A program made the translations under genes and the position numbers. 64,000 nucleotides of DNA. Origin: Gari tellinella. Its lineage: Eukaryota; Mollusca; Bivalvia; Cardiida; Psammobiidae. Numbering within the stretch: the first letter of the stretch is position 1; each line of letters starts with the position of its first letter. The stretch covers positions 76,048,328 to 76,112,327 of the forward strand of contig OV277866.1 of assembly GCA_922989275.2 (NCBI GenBank), written 5' to 3'. Below are positions 32,968 through 45,900 of this stretch, one piece after another. Under the pieces are notes generated by a model. The model had not been told where the DNA came from. It made no database searches and saw only the letters and a program-made list of their open reading frames with translations.

Positions 32968-33161
32968 TCACGTGGAACTATAGTCCAGTCTATAGTCGTC
33001 TATAGTGACTATTGCTCCAGCAGAATACCGATGGTTCGACCCACAGACGGCCCATTCTAAGTTTTCATTGGTTCGACAAATGGTGTTATGTTATGGACCT
33101 TAATACGCATGCGCCGGCCTCACGTTCGATGGAATAAAGACCGGACTATAGTTCCACGTGA
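32968..33161. mobile_element. Short element with 19 bp perfect inverted ends
   Basis: TCACGTGGAACTATAGTCC and its exact inverse GGACTATAGTTCCACGTGA bound 194 bp. No target duplication seen. The AGTCC/GGACT words also occur at the tips of the 4.6 kb element just left. Confidence 0.75.
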
Positions 33162-33256
33162 AGTTGTTCAAGAATGCTTAGAGTACACAGATTTTCGTAG
33201 GGTCACAAAAACAGCTTTACAGTATATACATGTACCAGTCTTAAAAGAGCTACTAG

Positions 33257-33468
33257 TTAACCCTTAGCCTGCCAGTCACGACTAGCTCCATATGCAAACA
33301 GTTTGGATCCGGATGAGACGCCGAGTAACTCGGCGTCTCATCCGGATCCAAGCTGTTTGACACTCAGACAACATTTTCAGCAATTTTGAGCAACTTTGAA
33401 GCACTTTGAAACTTGAAGCAGACGAGAAATATAGCAGACGACAATTTATTTGGCGGGCTAAGGGTTAA
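33257..33468 (+). mobile_element. TTAA-hp3 element (212 bp)
   Basis: TTAACCCTTAGCCTGCCA to TGGCGGGCTAAGGGTTAA. Hairpin CAAACAGTTTGGATCCGGAT..., apex CCGAGTAACTCGG, partner with AAGCTGTTTG. Same family, inverted, at 62676. Confidence 0.92.
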
Positions 33469-33655
33469 TCCGCCCCAATACTCACTACACTTACCAAATT
33501 GCTGCGCCCATCGATTTCTGGATCAACGCGATTGCCAATATATTTTCTGAAAATAAATGGGATAAGTTATTTGATTCGATGTGGCACTTATATTTCAGGG
33601 TGTTCCGGTATTAAATTATTTATCGGCCGGTACATTTTACTATCGCGGAAATCAG

Positions 33656-33867
33656 TTAATTGACGATACCTATGAAGGGTGCTCTTTTCCTAACCAGCAG
33701 TGCATAACTGATCAGAGAGCATCTACTGGAGCTGTCTGATCAGGGTACGCTCTGTTTGTCATAGTGCAATATGTTTACAAGATACCCCTGAAAAGTAAAA
33801 CAAGAAACGATTACACTTAATTTAAAATTGAAATTGTCCATTTGAAGTTTCAGGGTGAATTTGTTAA
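33656..33867 (+). mobile_element. TTAA-hp4 element, diverged
   Basis: TTAA at both borders; hairpin GATCAGAGAGCATCTACTGG with GGGTACGCTCTGTTTG; right part GTCCATTTGAAGTTTCAGGG is family-typical. Confidence 0.75.
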
Positions 33868-33929
33868 ACAGAAATGGTGGATAAATCTCTTCTATTTGCA
33901 GAGAGGAAACATTCGCAGTTAGCGTTAAG

Positions 33930-34170
33930 CCTTTCCATGCTAATCGTGGCTAGATCTATTCTAGAATTTGAGCACACTTTGGAATCAGATCATATACTAC
34001 GAAACACGACGTCTGATCAGGATCAAAGCTGTATGATCCTCGGGTTAAAGTTTCGCTACGTTACAATGACTTTAGATTCAAGTTTAAAGACAATCGTAGT
34101 CTACAACCATGAAACAGATGATAACAGGCAAAATGTGAGTTCAGTTCGCATTAATGGATGTAAAACCTAC
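33930..34170 (+). mobile_element. TTAA-hp1 relic
   Basis: GCGTTAAGCCTTTCCATGCT at left; decayed hairpin CTTTGGAATCAGATCATAT with ACGTCTGATCAGGATCAAAG. Confidence 0.55.
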
Positions 34171-34234
34171 TAATGTGCATCTAAACTGGTTTCAAATACC
34201 TATTAGTATATAACCTTGAGTTAAAACATCTATA

Positions 34235-34480
34235 CAGTGAAGAAAACGTTATTCTTTCCCAATAAACGCGTTTACGCTAAAACTATTATTTGCAGTGCAA
34301 ACAGTTTGGAGCCAGATCAGACGCCGGGTAACCCGGCGTCTGATCAGGCTCCAAACTGTTTGCCACCAAGATAAACATGTATTATCAGAATTGTCCAAAA
34401 GTTATACTTTTCTACGTGTTAGTGCTTTACGTTTGCGTATGTTTGCGTTTAAACGGGAAAGAATTACAGATTCTCCACTG
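34235..34480 (+). mobile_element. TA-hp1 MITE, full copy (246 bp)
   Basis: CAGTGAAGAAAACGTTATTC to CAGATTCTCCACTG, TA flanks, hairpin intact. Confidence 0.94.
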
Positions 34481-34589
34481 TATACGTGTTTCCAAATAAT
34501 CAGCTTCGGGATGAAACACAATACTAATGTTATGTCGTTGTCATTAACTATTTTACTGCCAAGGGCGCCATAAGGCGACCTAGACAATA

Positions 34590-34740
34590 CTAGTAGTTTG
34601 ACGCGGCGTCTGATCAGGATGTAAACTGTGCGATACTCGTATCGATATTTAGTCAGTCAAAGGAACCTTAAATCTGATTTGAATAAATATTACAGATGAA
34701 ACTTTTAATGCATAAATTATTTTGGCGGTGAGAAGTTAAA
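34590..34740 (+). mobile_element. TTAA-hp1, right half only
   Basis: Begins in the right hairpin arm (GACGCGGCGTCTGATCAGGA) and ends TTTTGGCGGTGAGAAGTTAA. Confidence 0.65.
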
Positions 34741-35118
34741 AGCAGACAATAAAACTTGAAAGTTAAAGACAAAATAGCGCATATTTTAAACCTGAATATT
34801 CAGGCAGATACGTAATCTAAACATATAAAAAGAAGTAATCCGCGATGATTATGGAGGCAATAAATCTGACAAACACATGAATTTGGTGGAAAAAAGTCGA
34901 CATTTAAATCGGTTTGTTGACATCCGATCAACGACGGAGATTTGTCGAGTTCGTTCGGCTTGCGCCCGGTCAAGATGTTTTCATAGCTCATTATTAGTGT
35001 TTTCTTCTGACTTGACATAGTTATTTTTAGATTGGAACATTCTAAAACTTTAAAAGGGATGAGTATTCCCAATATCCAGCAAGAAACATTGATAGCTGTA
35101 TTTATTGTGCACAGTATA

Positions 35119-35346
35119 CAGTAGAGAATACATTTTTCTTTCCCGTTTAAACGCAAACGCAATGCACGTAACTGTGGAAATTTACTTTTAGAAGTTTTAA
35201 CTATTATTTTTAATCTGAGTAGCAAATAGGTTGGAGCCTGATCAAACGCCGGGTTACACGGCGTCTGACCTGACTCCAATCTGTTTGCAATGGAAATAAT
35301 AGTTTTGTATACAAATGCTTTTATTGGGAAATAATAAAATATCAGT
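35119..35346 (-). mobile_element. TA-hp1 MITE, degenerate
   Basis: CAGTAGAGAATACATTTTTC at left, TTATTGGGAAATAATAAAAT at right; hairpin GCCGGGTTACACGGC. Confidence 0.8.
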
Positions 35347-35437
35347 AAAGTTAGCGCAGCGGTCTCGTGCTGCACGGGAACCATACTTATCTCAAGTTGG
35401 AAAGTGTACGATGATGTAGTCGATGTTACCTTGCTTA

Positions 35438-35600
35438 CAGTGGAGAAAATGTTATTCTTTCCCAATAAACGCGTTAACGCTAAAACCATGATTTAAATTG
35501 CAAACAGTTTGGAGCAGATCAGACGCCGGGTAACCCGGCGTCTGATCAGGCACCAAACTGTTTGCCGCTCAGACTAACATGAATGGTCAGAATTGTATTC
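35438..35600 (+). mobile_element. TA-hp1 MITE, right end missing
   Basis: CAGTGGAGAAAATGTTATTC through a complete hairpin (GGAGCAGATCAGACGCCGGG, two bases short in one arm) to GACTAACATGAATGGTCAG, then unrelated sequence. Confidence 0.85.
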
Positions 35601-35824
35601 AGTATTATGTTGATATTGCCTTTACATTGTACATACTTTTAATGAGACCAGGTCATCGCAACTGTTTGGTCTCTAAGAGCTTGTGTATTATCCATAAGGT
35701 TGACCTGTCGGTCATCACTTTCCGTCAACTTTCGTTGGCACCATCGGAAGTTTCCGTATACTTTATTTATAGATCAATGAAAACTTCAGGTAGTATACTT
35801 CAGTCGATTATCTAACGCCACTGT

Positions 35825-35890
35825 CGCAATAGCTCATTGACTCGTAGTGCTAGGGTCGTTGGTTCGATTCAAGGCACTGTTTTGTTAACG
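35825..35890 (+). mobile_element. tRNA-like SINE head
   Basis: AATAGCTCATTGACTCGTAG (A-box region) and TTGGTTCGATTCAAGGCAC (B-box). Confidence 0.5.
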
Positions 35891-36614
35891 TCAGCTTCAG
35901 GTTTTTTTTTCTATAATTATATATTTTACTTAAAGGCACAATCCCGCTCAAATTGGTGTTTAAAACGCGCAATTTCTTATATGTGTGCATTTTCTATGTA
36001 TTAAAACTAAGTGAAATCGAGTGTAAGAAGCCTGACATATGCACCCACTTCGTAAAGAATCCTACCTAAATGTGTCGAATTCTTATCGTGGTGGTTTACA
36101 TTATAAGCGGGTTTGTTTACAAATAAGATTACGGGCTGGTTCCGAGAACTTTCGATCATTCGCATAAAGGTCACGTGATTGATTCGGCCGCGACAATGTG
36201 TAAACATTACATCAGTTTAACGGCCAAACTTAAAGGAGTTGTCTCTCTTTGGTTGTAAAGCACTCGACTTGTTGTATAGAATTATGCAAATGAGCTTTAC
36301 CGAGTATGTCCGTAAATTTTCGTCGCTATTCAAAAATAAACAAACTTGATTACTTGTTTCCACAAATTTCACTGTTCGTTAGCAATATTGCTTCAAATAT
36401 CACCACGTATTACTTCTTTTTATATGGAACGCTTACGATTGTGACATAAATTTCATGTAAGAAAAATGTTTGATTCTGATTATGTGGGAGTAATATAGTG
36501 GCTTTAAAGTAAAACAGTTAACGTTTGGGTAAAGAAAAACTTGCTGCTTAACGAAATACAGAAGTAACAAAGAGTGTTTTTGCCAGAGAGAGCTTTGCAT
36601 AACGTAATGTTGCT
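35890..36614. other. No gene seen
   Basis: Includes phrases common in bivalve repeats (ACTTAAAGGCACAATCCCGC; AAGGAGTTGTCTCTCTTTGG) but no clear borders. Confidence 0.4.
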
Positions 36615-36816
36615 ACAGTGGAAAAAAACGTTTTTCTTTTCCAATAAACGCATTTACGCTAAACTAACCCGGCGTCTGATCAGGCTCCAAACTGTTTGCC
36701 ACTCAGATTAACATGAATAGCAAACATTGTCGAAAATTGTCATGCTCTATGATTTATTGTTTTACGTTTGCGTTTCGTTTGCGTTTAAACGGGATAGAAT
36801 AACAATTTCTCCACTG
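36615..36816 (+). mobile_element. TA-hp1 MITE with left hairpin arm deleted
   Basis: CAGTGGAAAAAAACGTTTTT, ...TTTACGCTAAACT joins directly to AACCCGGCGTCTGATCAGGC; right end CAATTTCTCCACTG. The deletion starts upstream and ends exactly at the apex. Confidence 0.9.
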
Positions 36817-36959
36817 TATACGCACTTATCTATCCAAGTTTCCTAAGGCAAGTTCACTGCACTTTATTTTATACAATTGCATGAATATCATGGTTTGTAT
36901 GTGTCTACCATAAAAAAAAGTTATAAAAAAGACACATTAAGAAATATTACAAAATTAAC

Positions 36960-37030
36960 TCTATCCGGTATCGAACCTATAACCCTTACGTAGGTAGCGC
37001 AGACACATAACCACTGAGCCATTACCGACT
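36960..37030 (-). mobile_element. tRNA-like SINE head
   Basis: Minus strand: TAATGGCTCAGTGGTTATGT and GGTTCGATACCGG. Confidence 0.55.
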
Positions 37031-37269
37031 GTAGATATCTTTATCAGATAATATAATCAAATTTGCGTCATCCTTGAATGGTTTATTTACAATACACTGT
37101 TTTGTTGTTTCAGGAAGATAAAGACAGCTTATGGAAAAAGACGGAATATTCAACAACCGTGTCATAAATAACATAATTATACAACACTTCTTGTTTTGGA
37201 CAACATTCAAAATATGCCTCAATATCGGCATAATGAACGTTTGTCGGCTTACCCCTTTCATTCTCAATA

Positions 37270-37460
37270 ACGCTTAAAAGCGCGTTTGCAAATAGTTTGG
37301 ATTCTGCGGCGTCTGACCAGGATCCAAACTGTTTGACAATCGTATCGAAATTGTGTCAGTCATACTGCCTTAAAATTGACTTTGAAACAATTGAAGCAGA
37401 CGACAATGAAACGGCGAAGGGATAAAAACTTCACGAAATATTTGGCAGTGAAAGGGTTAA
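37270..37460 (+). mobile_element. TTAA-hp1, left part and most of one arm lost
   Basis: GCAAATAGTTTGGATTCTG joins GCGGCGTCTGACCAGGATCC; right end TTTGGCAGTGAAAGGGTTAA. Confidence 0.75.
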
Positions 37461-37524
37461 TACAGAACAAAAGTAACAACGAAAACTGATCAAAGATGTT
37501 TGTAGTACGTGCATCGTGCATTTA

Positions 37525-37769
37525 CAGTGGATATAACGTTATTCTTTCCCTATAAACGCGTTTACGTTAAAACTATTATTTCCAATGCAAACAGTTTGGA
37601 GCAAGATCAGACGCCGGGTAACCCGGCGTCTGATCAGGCTCCAAACTGTTTGCCACTCAAATTAAAATGAATAGTTAAAATGATCAAAATGTTGTCATTT
37701 TCTCCATTTTAGTGCGTCGCGTTTGCGCTTCGTTTGCGTTTAAACGGGAAAGAATGACGTTAGCCACTT
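37525..37769 (+). mobile_element. TA-hp1 MITE
   Basis: CAGTGGATATAACGTTATTC; full hairpin with GGAGCAAGATCAGACGCC; right tip changed (TGACGTTAGCCACTTACA). Confidence 0.9.
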
Positions 37770-37833
37770 ACATGTACACTCAAGCATCTCATTTCGTCAT
37801 TAGTGGTCGTGGCTCTAACGAGGAAGCACTGTA

Positions 37834-38070
37834 CAGTGGAGAAGATGTTATTCTCTCCAGATTAACGCGTTTATGCTAAAACTATTTTCCCATTGCAAGT
37901 TTGCAGCCAGGTGAGACGCTGGGTAACCCGGCGTCTGATCAGACTCTAAACTGTTTGCTATTCAGCTTACAATAAATTGTGAGAAATGTCAAAACGTTGT
38001 AATGTTCTACATTTTACTGCTTCGCGTTTCGTGTGTGTTTAAACGGGAAAGAATAACGTTTTCTCCACTG
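37834..38070 (+). mobile_element. TA-hp1 MITE
   Basis: CAGTGGAGAAGATGTTATTC to AACGTTTTCTCCACTG, TA flanks; left arm of the hairpin shortened by about 9 bp. Confidence 0.9.
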
Positions 38071-38280
38071 TAGCTGATGTAGTATTTTACTTATTACTCT
38101 CGTGTGTACATGTAGATGTACCAGCCGTTATCCATCCCTGACGAACTACACACACATATTTATACACATATGTTTAATGCAGATAAAATATCTTTTCTTG
38201 GTCCAAAATGTTTAGGATAGGAGCTTTTATTTAACTTCTGCAATATACATACATGTAATTCATTTTCAAAGCAGCTGGCA

Positions 38281-39231
38281 CTTAAGGGTGTTTCAATGTC
38301 ATGACTTTAAGAATTTTTCAAAGTATATGAAAACACTTTATGATGGTTTTGTATTGAAGAGCTATTTAAGATGAATGAAAAAATAAAAAAGTGTACATTT
38401 TGGTGAACAACAGTTGGCTCCATGGCCATGTAAAATTTACCCCACCCACTTCCTCTTATTTTGTCCTTTTCAAACAGCCCGCTTCAATAAAATCTATTTT
38501 AAATGAAAACAAATACGATAATTTGGTTTTGTGTTATTTATTTCCTGTCTATGGTAGTATTTCTTCATACAAAAACCAATTTAAGCAAAAAAAGGCACCA
38601 AATGTGAAATTTATAAAGCTCTAAATATCATCGATATGGTACTTTTTTGTAAATTTTGTAAGGGGAGATAACTCTTCTTACTTTAATAACTCAAAATTTT
38701 CAACACTGACCTTTCAATTTCTTTTCATATTTTGAACTGCCTTAGCATTGGCTTTCATTTGGTAGAATATAAGAAATAGTTTAATACTAGAACTATTTCA
38801 TTTTCAAACTTTTTTACTTTTTTTTCATACAATAAAAAATCTAATTAAATCATGCCCTATAAAAAGCATATTTGTGATATTCGAGGATCCATATTGTTCA
38901 AACCTAGTGCCTGCTTTGTCTAATTTTGGTTTCTATTTGTGAAAATACCACCATAGACATGAAATAATTAATGAAAACCCAAATTACCATGTTTGTTTTG
39001 TTTTGAAATAGATTTTACTGAAGCTTGTACTCTGAACGGGTAAAATTTGAGAGAAAAAGTCCAAATTTGACATACCTTTTTCAAATCGCTGTAGCACAAA
39101 AAAAAGGACACCACCATATATATTTTTTTCCATTTTTTCATTCATCATAAATAGCTCTTCGAAAATAACAATGATAGAAAAAAAGTTTAATACTTTGAAA
39201 AAATCGCTTATGACATTGATACACCCTTAAG
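38281..39231. mobile_element. 950 bp foldback element in a TTAA site
   Basis: CTTAAGGGTGTTTCAATGTC at left is inverted at right (GACATTGATACACCCTTAAG). Pairing continues inward: AGAGCTATTTAAGATGAATG / CATTCATCATAAATAGCTCT and AAAATCTATTTTAAATGAAA with CTGTCTATGGTAGTATTTC / inverse. TTAA with GGGTGT tips fits a piggyBac-like target, but the almost complete palindrome is unusual. Confidence 0.85.
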
Positions 39232-39588
39232 CACACGATCATTGAGCTTGATAAGCGTTAGCCGAAAATGGCATAGGTAATGTACATGTAGTATAAACTC
39301 AGCCTTCAAAGTTATACATACACTGCAGTACGTTATCGGTTGGGATATGTTATACGCTGATGTACATTGCAACAGTTAGGATCCAGACCAGACGGCGAGT
39401 AACTCGATGTTTCATCACGCTCAAAACTGTTTTCCGCTCAGATTAAAATTACTCGTAAGCAGTTTGACGGAACTGTGGTTTGCTATGGTTTTTGTATTGT
39501 GTGTCTTTAGTTTCCATTGAATTGGACATCATACATGTATACATACATGTGTATTACTCACCATGGTGTAGTACCCAACCCATCAACG
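39232..39588. promoter_or_regulatory. 5' flank of P450-B with a class I hairpin relic
   Basis: A decayed hairpin (about 39370-39440: GTTAGGATCCAGACCAGACG and CTCAAAACTGTTTTCCGCTC) and the TA-hp1 phrase CAGATTAAAATTA lie 120-220 bp before the ATG. No convincing TATA box; GTATACATACATG is at 39537. Promoter role is inferred from position only. Confidence 0.35.
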
Positions 39589-39937
39589 ATGGATCTTACA
39601 CTTGGGATTATTTGTGTGGCTGTTTTTCTGATTTCATTCTTTGTGTTGAGGAGGCCAAGAAATCTACCACCTGGTCCATTCAGCTTACCGCTTTTAGGTA
39701 GTATATTTTTCATGCAAAAGTTTCCGTACAACCGTCCTCACCTTATTTTGGCTGAAGCTGCTAAGAAGCATGGGAATGTGATGTCTTTCTGGGTGGGGCC
39801 AATGCCCGTGGTTGTAATCAGCGGATATGACATGGTGCACGAGGCGCTTGTCAAGCATTCAGATAGCTTTAGTGGTAGACCTCAAAACGTCAAGCTGCTA
39901 TTGAGGGCGTTCCGTGAGGATGAAGGGAACGGTAGAG
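39589..39937 (+). CDS. P450-B exon 1 (membrane anchor, proline hinge)
   Basis: ATG to donor gtgagt; 349 nt. MDLTLGIICVAVFLISFFVL is the anchor; NLPPGPFSLPLLGS is the hinge. Ends in a split Gly codon (phase 1). Confidence 0.95.
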
Positions 39938-42900
39938 GTGAGTACAATGCTTATAACACCATCGCGCCTATTCTCTCGTTGTATATATGTTTACGCGTCA
40001 CCGTCTTGTAGTACAGTGTATGTACAATTCAACAAAGCAGATTATTTACAACGCTTAAAACCGTTCTTGTGAGATTTTATGATAATGAATACAAATACCC
40101 TGTCTCTGACTAATTAGGAGTACTACAAAAGCAAACCGATAAGAAAAATACAGTTCGAGGACCCTAATTTTAATTTTATATCTTTGCATAATTTAGTACA
40201 TACTACCAACCACAGGTACTTGACACATACTTTATTATCAATTAAAACCCCACCCCCTTTTTAAACTGATGCTAAAATAGACTCGATCCGCCGATATTCT
40301 CTTGTGGTACCCTCGGGTAATGATTAATTTATCAATATCTACTTTTTATTTCATCAAATTCCGTCAAATAACGCCGCAGTTCGTGAATTATAACGAAAAT
40401 GTGCATAATAGAAGTATAGTAAAAGTACCTGTGCTACCAACACACAGCATCTTTTCAAAACATCTGCTTGTTATTTAACAAACAAAGAAACAGATTCGAA
40501 TTTGTCTTATTTCAAGCTTGGTTTAGGTGCACATACTCGTGTGTCAAAATTAAAACGTGGCTTAGCCGCGTTTTAACTTTGAAATACGGGTATTTTCCAC
40601 TTAACCGAGTTCGAGATATCGAAGTTCGACTGTAAATTTATTTTCAGGTATTTTATTCAACGATTATTGTCACTCATGGCGGTCTATGAGGAAATTCACG
40701 CTTCAGATTCTAAGGGACTTTGGTGTTGGCAAGACATCCATAGAAGAGAAGGTGTGTACAGAGATAGATGCTGTAGGACAAACCCTAGAGAAGCTGCAGG
40801 GACAAACAGTCAACATCCAGATGTACATGCACAATGTGACCAGTAATGTCATCTTTGGACTTGTATTTGGAAAGAGGTTGGTACAATGAACCTCCACACT
40901 GCTCAGTACAGTGAAGAAGACGTTATTATTTCCCGGTTACGCTAAAACCACATTATCCAATGCAAACAGTTTGGAGCCTGATCAGTCTCCGAACCATTTG
41001 TCATTCAGATTAACATGACTGTTTAGAATTGCCGAAAATGTGTCACTTTTTCTCTTTTTGTTATTATGCGTTTGCGTTTCGGTTCTGTCATATAATTGTG
41101 ATCCTGATTAGACGTCAAACAGTTTGGAGAGGCCACGTTACGCAGTGTGTGATTTTGGCTCCAAACTGTTTCCCATTCTGATTAAATTAAATCGTCAGAC
41201 ACTTTAAAACGCTTTCGTCATTACAAAACGTATGCGTTTCGTTCCGTTTGAGTTTAAGCGGAGAAAAATAACGTCTTCTACACTCTAAGTATACAGCCCA
41301 ATGGAGTTCTAAAGTGAGCATGTTACGGTATATACTCGACATAGGTGACGAAAATGCACACATTAAGGATAATTGCACATGTCTAATTCTAATCAAGCTC
41401 ATTTGTGCACGCGAAAAGAAAATATGCCAGTGCACGTAGAAAGTGATTAGCGGAAACTGTGTTCCTGCAATTAGTGTTTTACATGTTTAAACTATATTAT
41501 CTTTCAAATATTTCAGCTGTAAAAACAAAAGCTGTGGTGGAAGAAGTTTGATGGAGTCGTAATGCAGTGAAAAAAAAGTTATTCTTCCCAGATACACGCG
41601 TTTTTACTGAAACTTCATGTCCATGGCACACCGCTTGGAGCCAATTCCAGACGCCGAGAAACTCAGCGTCCGATCAGGTTCCAATCAGTTTGCCATTCAG
41701 ATAGAAGGTAGATAGCAAGAACTTCAACACAGCTGTCATACATGTATGCTATATATTATTCAACAGTGTTTGAAATACTCTCATTATTTGGAATGTGGTT
41801 ATTTTAGTGTTAGCTTTACTTTCCACTGACCCAGTTTAGTGTACATATAGTCATATATAGTGAAGAAAGAACTAATATTTCTCGATATACGAATGTGTGT
41901 ACATTCTATAAATGACGCCACGTTTAATCAAATACGGGGTCGGGGCAAAGTTACAGACTCTTGTATATCACTGTACAGATACACGCGGGAAAGCGAAATT
42001 GCTTGGCACTAGAATCAAATGTTTCTGAAGTTGAATTTCCTAAAGTCTTAAGATGAGAAACAATCAAGTCGGCAATTTCCATTGAACGATGGCTGCGAAT
42101 GACAGACGCCAAGATTAAACATCACAACTGTTTTTTTAGACTTAAAAAGTAAACATTAAGCCTTTACATGCTAGTTTTACTCCCTAATTTCTGTCACTCT
42201 TGCAGGATTCTAATTGCAAATCTAGAGTGTTAAAGAATAATTCTGGCAGATAAAGTGAGAACAATCCAAGATAACAATGATTAGCTCGTGTTTAACCATT
42301 TCAATTTCAATGACATCATAAAGAACATTTGCCAACTGTGTTGATCCTGGTCAGACCTGTTCGTCACTTGTTTTAAAACCAGTCAGTTATACTGCCTTTA
42401 ATCTAACTATTAAAAGATATTGCAGACACTTGTATTAAAGCAGTAGACAATATGGCTGTGAAAGGGTAAACGCCTCACTATAAAATCGATCATGAAAGGG
42501 TTAAAGATGTGTGCCAAAAAATGAGACATCGAGTCTCAAACGTATGGTTGGGTTTGGGAATTTGTGTCAAGAGAATCATAGAAAATAATGTCTTCAAACC
42601 GGCATGCATAAAACAAAGTCAGCCACTGAAAACCTCCAGATCTGAGCAGGAGTTTTACTGGTTAAATTATCACCACTGCTTCTTCAGAATAAACTATGTA
42701 TCTTTGCTGTTTGAACACAAACGAAACTTAATCTCATTGTAAACCAATGTAGAACATGCCAATTTGTATGACTGTTTTTTATTTGTGTTTAGGATTATTG
42801 TAGCTGGTATGCAGACATACAGTGGAGAACACGTTATTCTTTCCCAATAAAACGCGTTTGCGTTAAACCTAATATTTCAATTACAAACAATTTGGAGCCA

Positions 42901-45900
42901 GATCAGACGCCGGATAACCCGGCGACTGATCTGGCTTCAAACTGTTTGTCACTCAGATTAAAACTAGTAGTCATAATTGTCAAAAAGTTGTCATTTTTCT
43001 CCATTTTATTGCAATGCGTTTGCTTAGCGTTTAAACGAGAAGAAATAACGTTTTCTCCACTGAAGAATGGGAAGAGCGTCCATGAGTACAGTGCATGAAT
43101 AAAAGAATAACCCCTATCACTACTATAATGCCATCTGCCTAACACTTTCGGGTTTTATTTTTTAAATCCCATGCTGTGAGTTTGATTTAATCGTCGATAT
43201 TACAACTATCTAAATACACAGTATATACAGCATACATGTATATGTATACTAGTTATCAACAGATTATAGAATATTTCAAAAGAATTTGGCCACACATTAT
43301 ACCAACATTAGATAATGTATTTCCCTTGACGACTAACGTAAGTACAGGTATTAACGTTATGCTGTTATACAGAAGACAATAGTTCATCATAACAAACAAA
43401 CTTAATTAAAATATAAAGATAACAAAACAATCCACATGTCCTCCCCACATGTGTCCACCCCGCCAAGATCCAACTCAGTGTTATCTACATAATTTAGGCA
43501 TATCGGAAAAAGGAAATATGAAGTGTCATGTTCCAAAACGTTTGGTTCTGTTACTAAATTTCGCAAACGTCCATGCTGTATACTGATCTAAACCATAAAA
43601 TTCCAACAGTTTTCTGACCAGATTATATGCCGCTTAACCCTTTACCCCATAGCCTGATTCTAGTTTTGAAGACAGGTGGCCATTTAAAGCAGGTTGAAAG
43701 TAAAGCAGAATGTGCCTTAAGGCACATTCTGCTTTACTTTTAGCCTGCTTTAACCTATCATCTGCTAAGATTTATACTTTTTTCTTATGGTTCATTTTCA
43801 AGACTGTATAAATTGGAACTATTTTCTTCAGTGGATGAATAAATCAAATGTGCTAAAAGGCGCTTCTATGAGGGAAAGGGTTAAACAAAAGGAACTATAT
43901 ACTCGTATTAGCTTAATTATTATATAGAGATTTGCATTTTGGGATGTTTTAATTTTTCATTTGTCAGATTATTTTGATCAGAAACATACTGTCTATTGTT
44001 ATTGTTCGGATACATGTACCTATAAGGTGGGCTTTTTTCCTCAAAAGGTGAAGTATTTGTGTTCAATGGGGTGTTGCTTAGAAATTGCATACGGCAAGCA
44101 CCTGAGCATGTACTGTCGTTATCACTTCTGTATGCACTTCTTTTAGGTATGAGTATGGGGACCCTCAGTTTGAGTCAGTCAGTCAGATGACAAAACTAGC
44201 TGTTGAAGGTAGAGGACCACTCAGTCTTATTCAATTTCTTCCGGAATCTTTGGTCAAACTCATCAACAGAGAAGTATGTTTTCTTAGTAATATAATTCTC
44301 CTTAATATTATTGTGTAACTGTTTCATTTTCTTTATCCTACATTAATCTATAAATACATGTACGTCTCTTGACGCTTTCAAATTACGCTTAATATTACTA
44401 CATCTATTGAAGAAAATAGTTCTACTTAACACAATGAAGAATATACACCTCGAGAAATAATTTATATATCCAAGCAAATGGTATTTCACTTAATTTGAAA
44501 CTACAAATACTAGAATGGTCAAGGCGTCGACGGTGAAGGTGTTAAGTTACATGTCTGTACATGTACCAAGGATAGAGGGTGTTATGTCGGGTTTTAGTTA
44601 TTGTATTTAGTGGCAAATACGTTATTTCTGCTAATAAACGTATTTAAGCTGAAACTATTATTTCTATGGCAAAACAGTTTGGAGAAAGGTAACACTCCAG
44701 ATAACCTGTCGTCTGATTAAACAAAACGGACAGGAATAAACACACCTCCACGTGGCACGAAATGCCAAGGTGAGCTTTTAGGATCGCTGGATGTCCGTCG
44801 TCCGTCTGTCCGTCGTATGTCCGTCCGTCCGTTCACAATTGGTTCGTTAACACTCTAGCGGCTACAAATTTCAATCGATCTTCATGAAACTTGATGACAA
44901 TGTGTGTCTTGATGAAATCAAGGTTAAGTTCGAATGTGGGTTAGGTTGGGTCAAACACTATGTCACTTGGTCAAATCATAGAAAAACCTTGTTAACACTC
45001 TAGAGGGTGCACATCTCATTGGATCTTAATGATCCTTTGTCAAAATGTTTGCCTCATTGATATCTAGGTCAAGTTTGAATGTGGGTCATGTCCGGTCAAA
45101 AACTAGGTCACCAGGTCAAATAATAAAAAGCCTTGTTAACACACTAGAGGCTACAAATCTCACTGGATGTTAATGCAACTTAGTCAGAATGTTTGCCTAA
45201 TTGATATCTAGGACAAGTTTGAATGCGGGTCATGTCAGTTTAAAAACTAGGTCACTAGGTCAAATTTTAGGAAAATCTAGAGCAAACAAATCTCGTTGGA
45301 ATTTTATGAATCTTGCTCAACATGTTTGCTTTATTCATATCTAGCTCAGGTTAGAATGTGAGTTATGTCAGGTAAAAAACTAGCTCACTAGGTCAAATCA
45401 AGGAAAAACAATGTTAACCCTCTAGAGGTTACAAATCTCATTAGATCTCAGAATATTTGCCTACATCAAATCTAGGTCAAAATCAAATGTAGATTGTGTC
45501 CGGTCAAAACCTAGGTCACTAGGTTAAATCATAGACATATCTTGTTATAGACATCTCTTGACACCCATTCGATCTTAACGCCTTGCCAGACAATTTCCTT
45601 GCAAAAAGCATGGGCCTTGTGCACATTGAACCAATGAAGCGTCTAATGTGAGACCCGACCTTTATATTTGATAGTTTGATTAGAAATAACCATTGAAAAG
45701 CCTCTAGAACATGAGTTTATCTGGGCCTCACCAGGTAAACTTAGATTGGTATACCCGCACGCAGCATAAGCTGCATGCTTTTTCTCGCCTATCGAGAACA
45801 ATGGGGGTAGTCCATCAATAGACTGAGGAAAAGTATTTAACACCAGAGATTGATTGTGGGTCATGTCCATTCATAATGGTCAAGTTTTACATGGTGTACG

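Noticed and set aside
34800..35489. 229-codon minus-strand open frame
   Set aside because: Its first half runs through two TA-hp1 elements (35119-35346 and 35438-35600) and an unrelated gap; no domain, no splice logic, mixed composition.
38391..38624. 77-codon plus-strand frame
   Set aside because: Lies wholly inside the 950 bp foldback element; low-complexity AT-rich content.
39517..39588. Upstream in-frame ATG as start of P450-B
   Set aside because: It would add 24 residues (NWTSYMYTYMCITHHG...) before the anchor, which is not typical of microsomal P450s; the ATG at 39589 directly precedes the hydrophobic segment.
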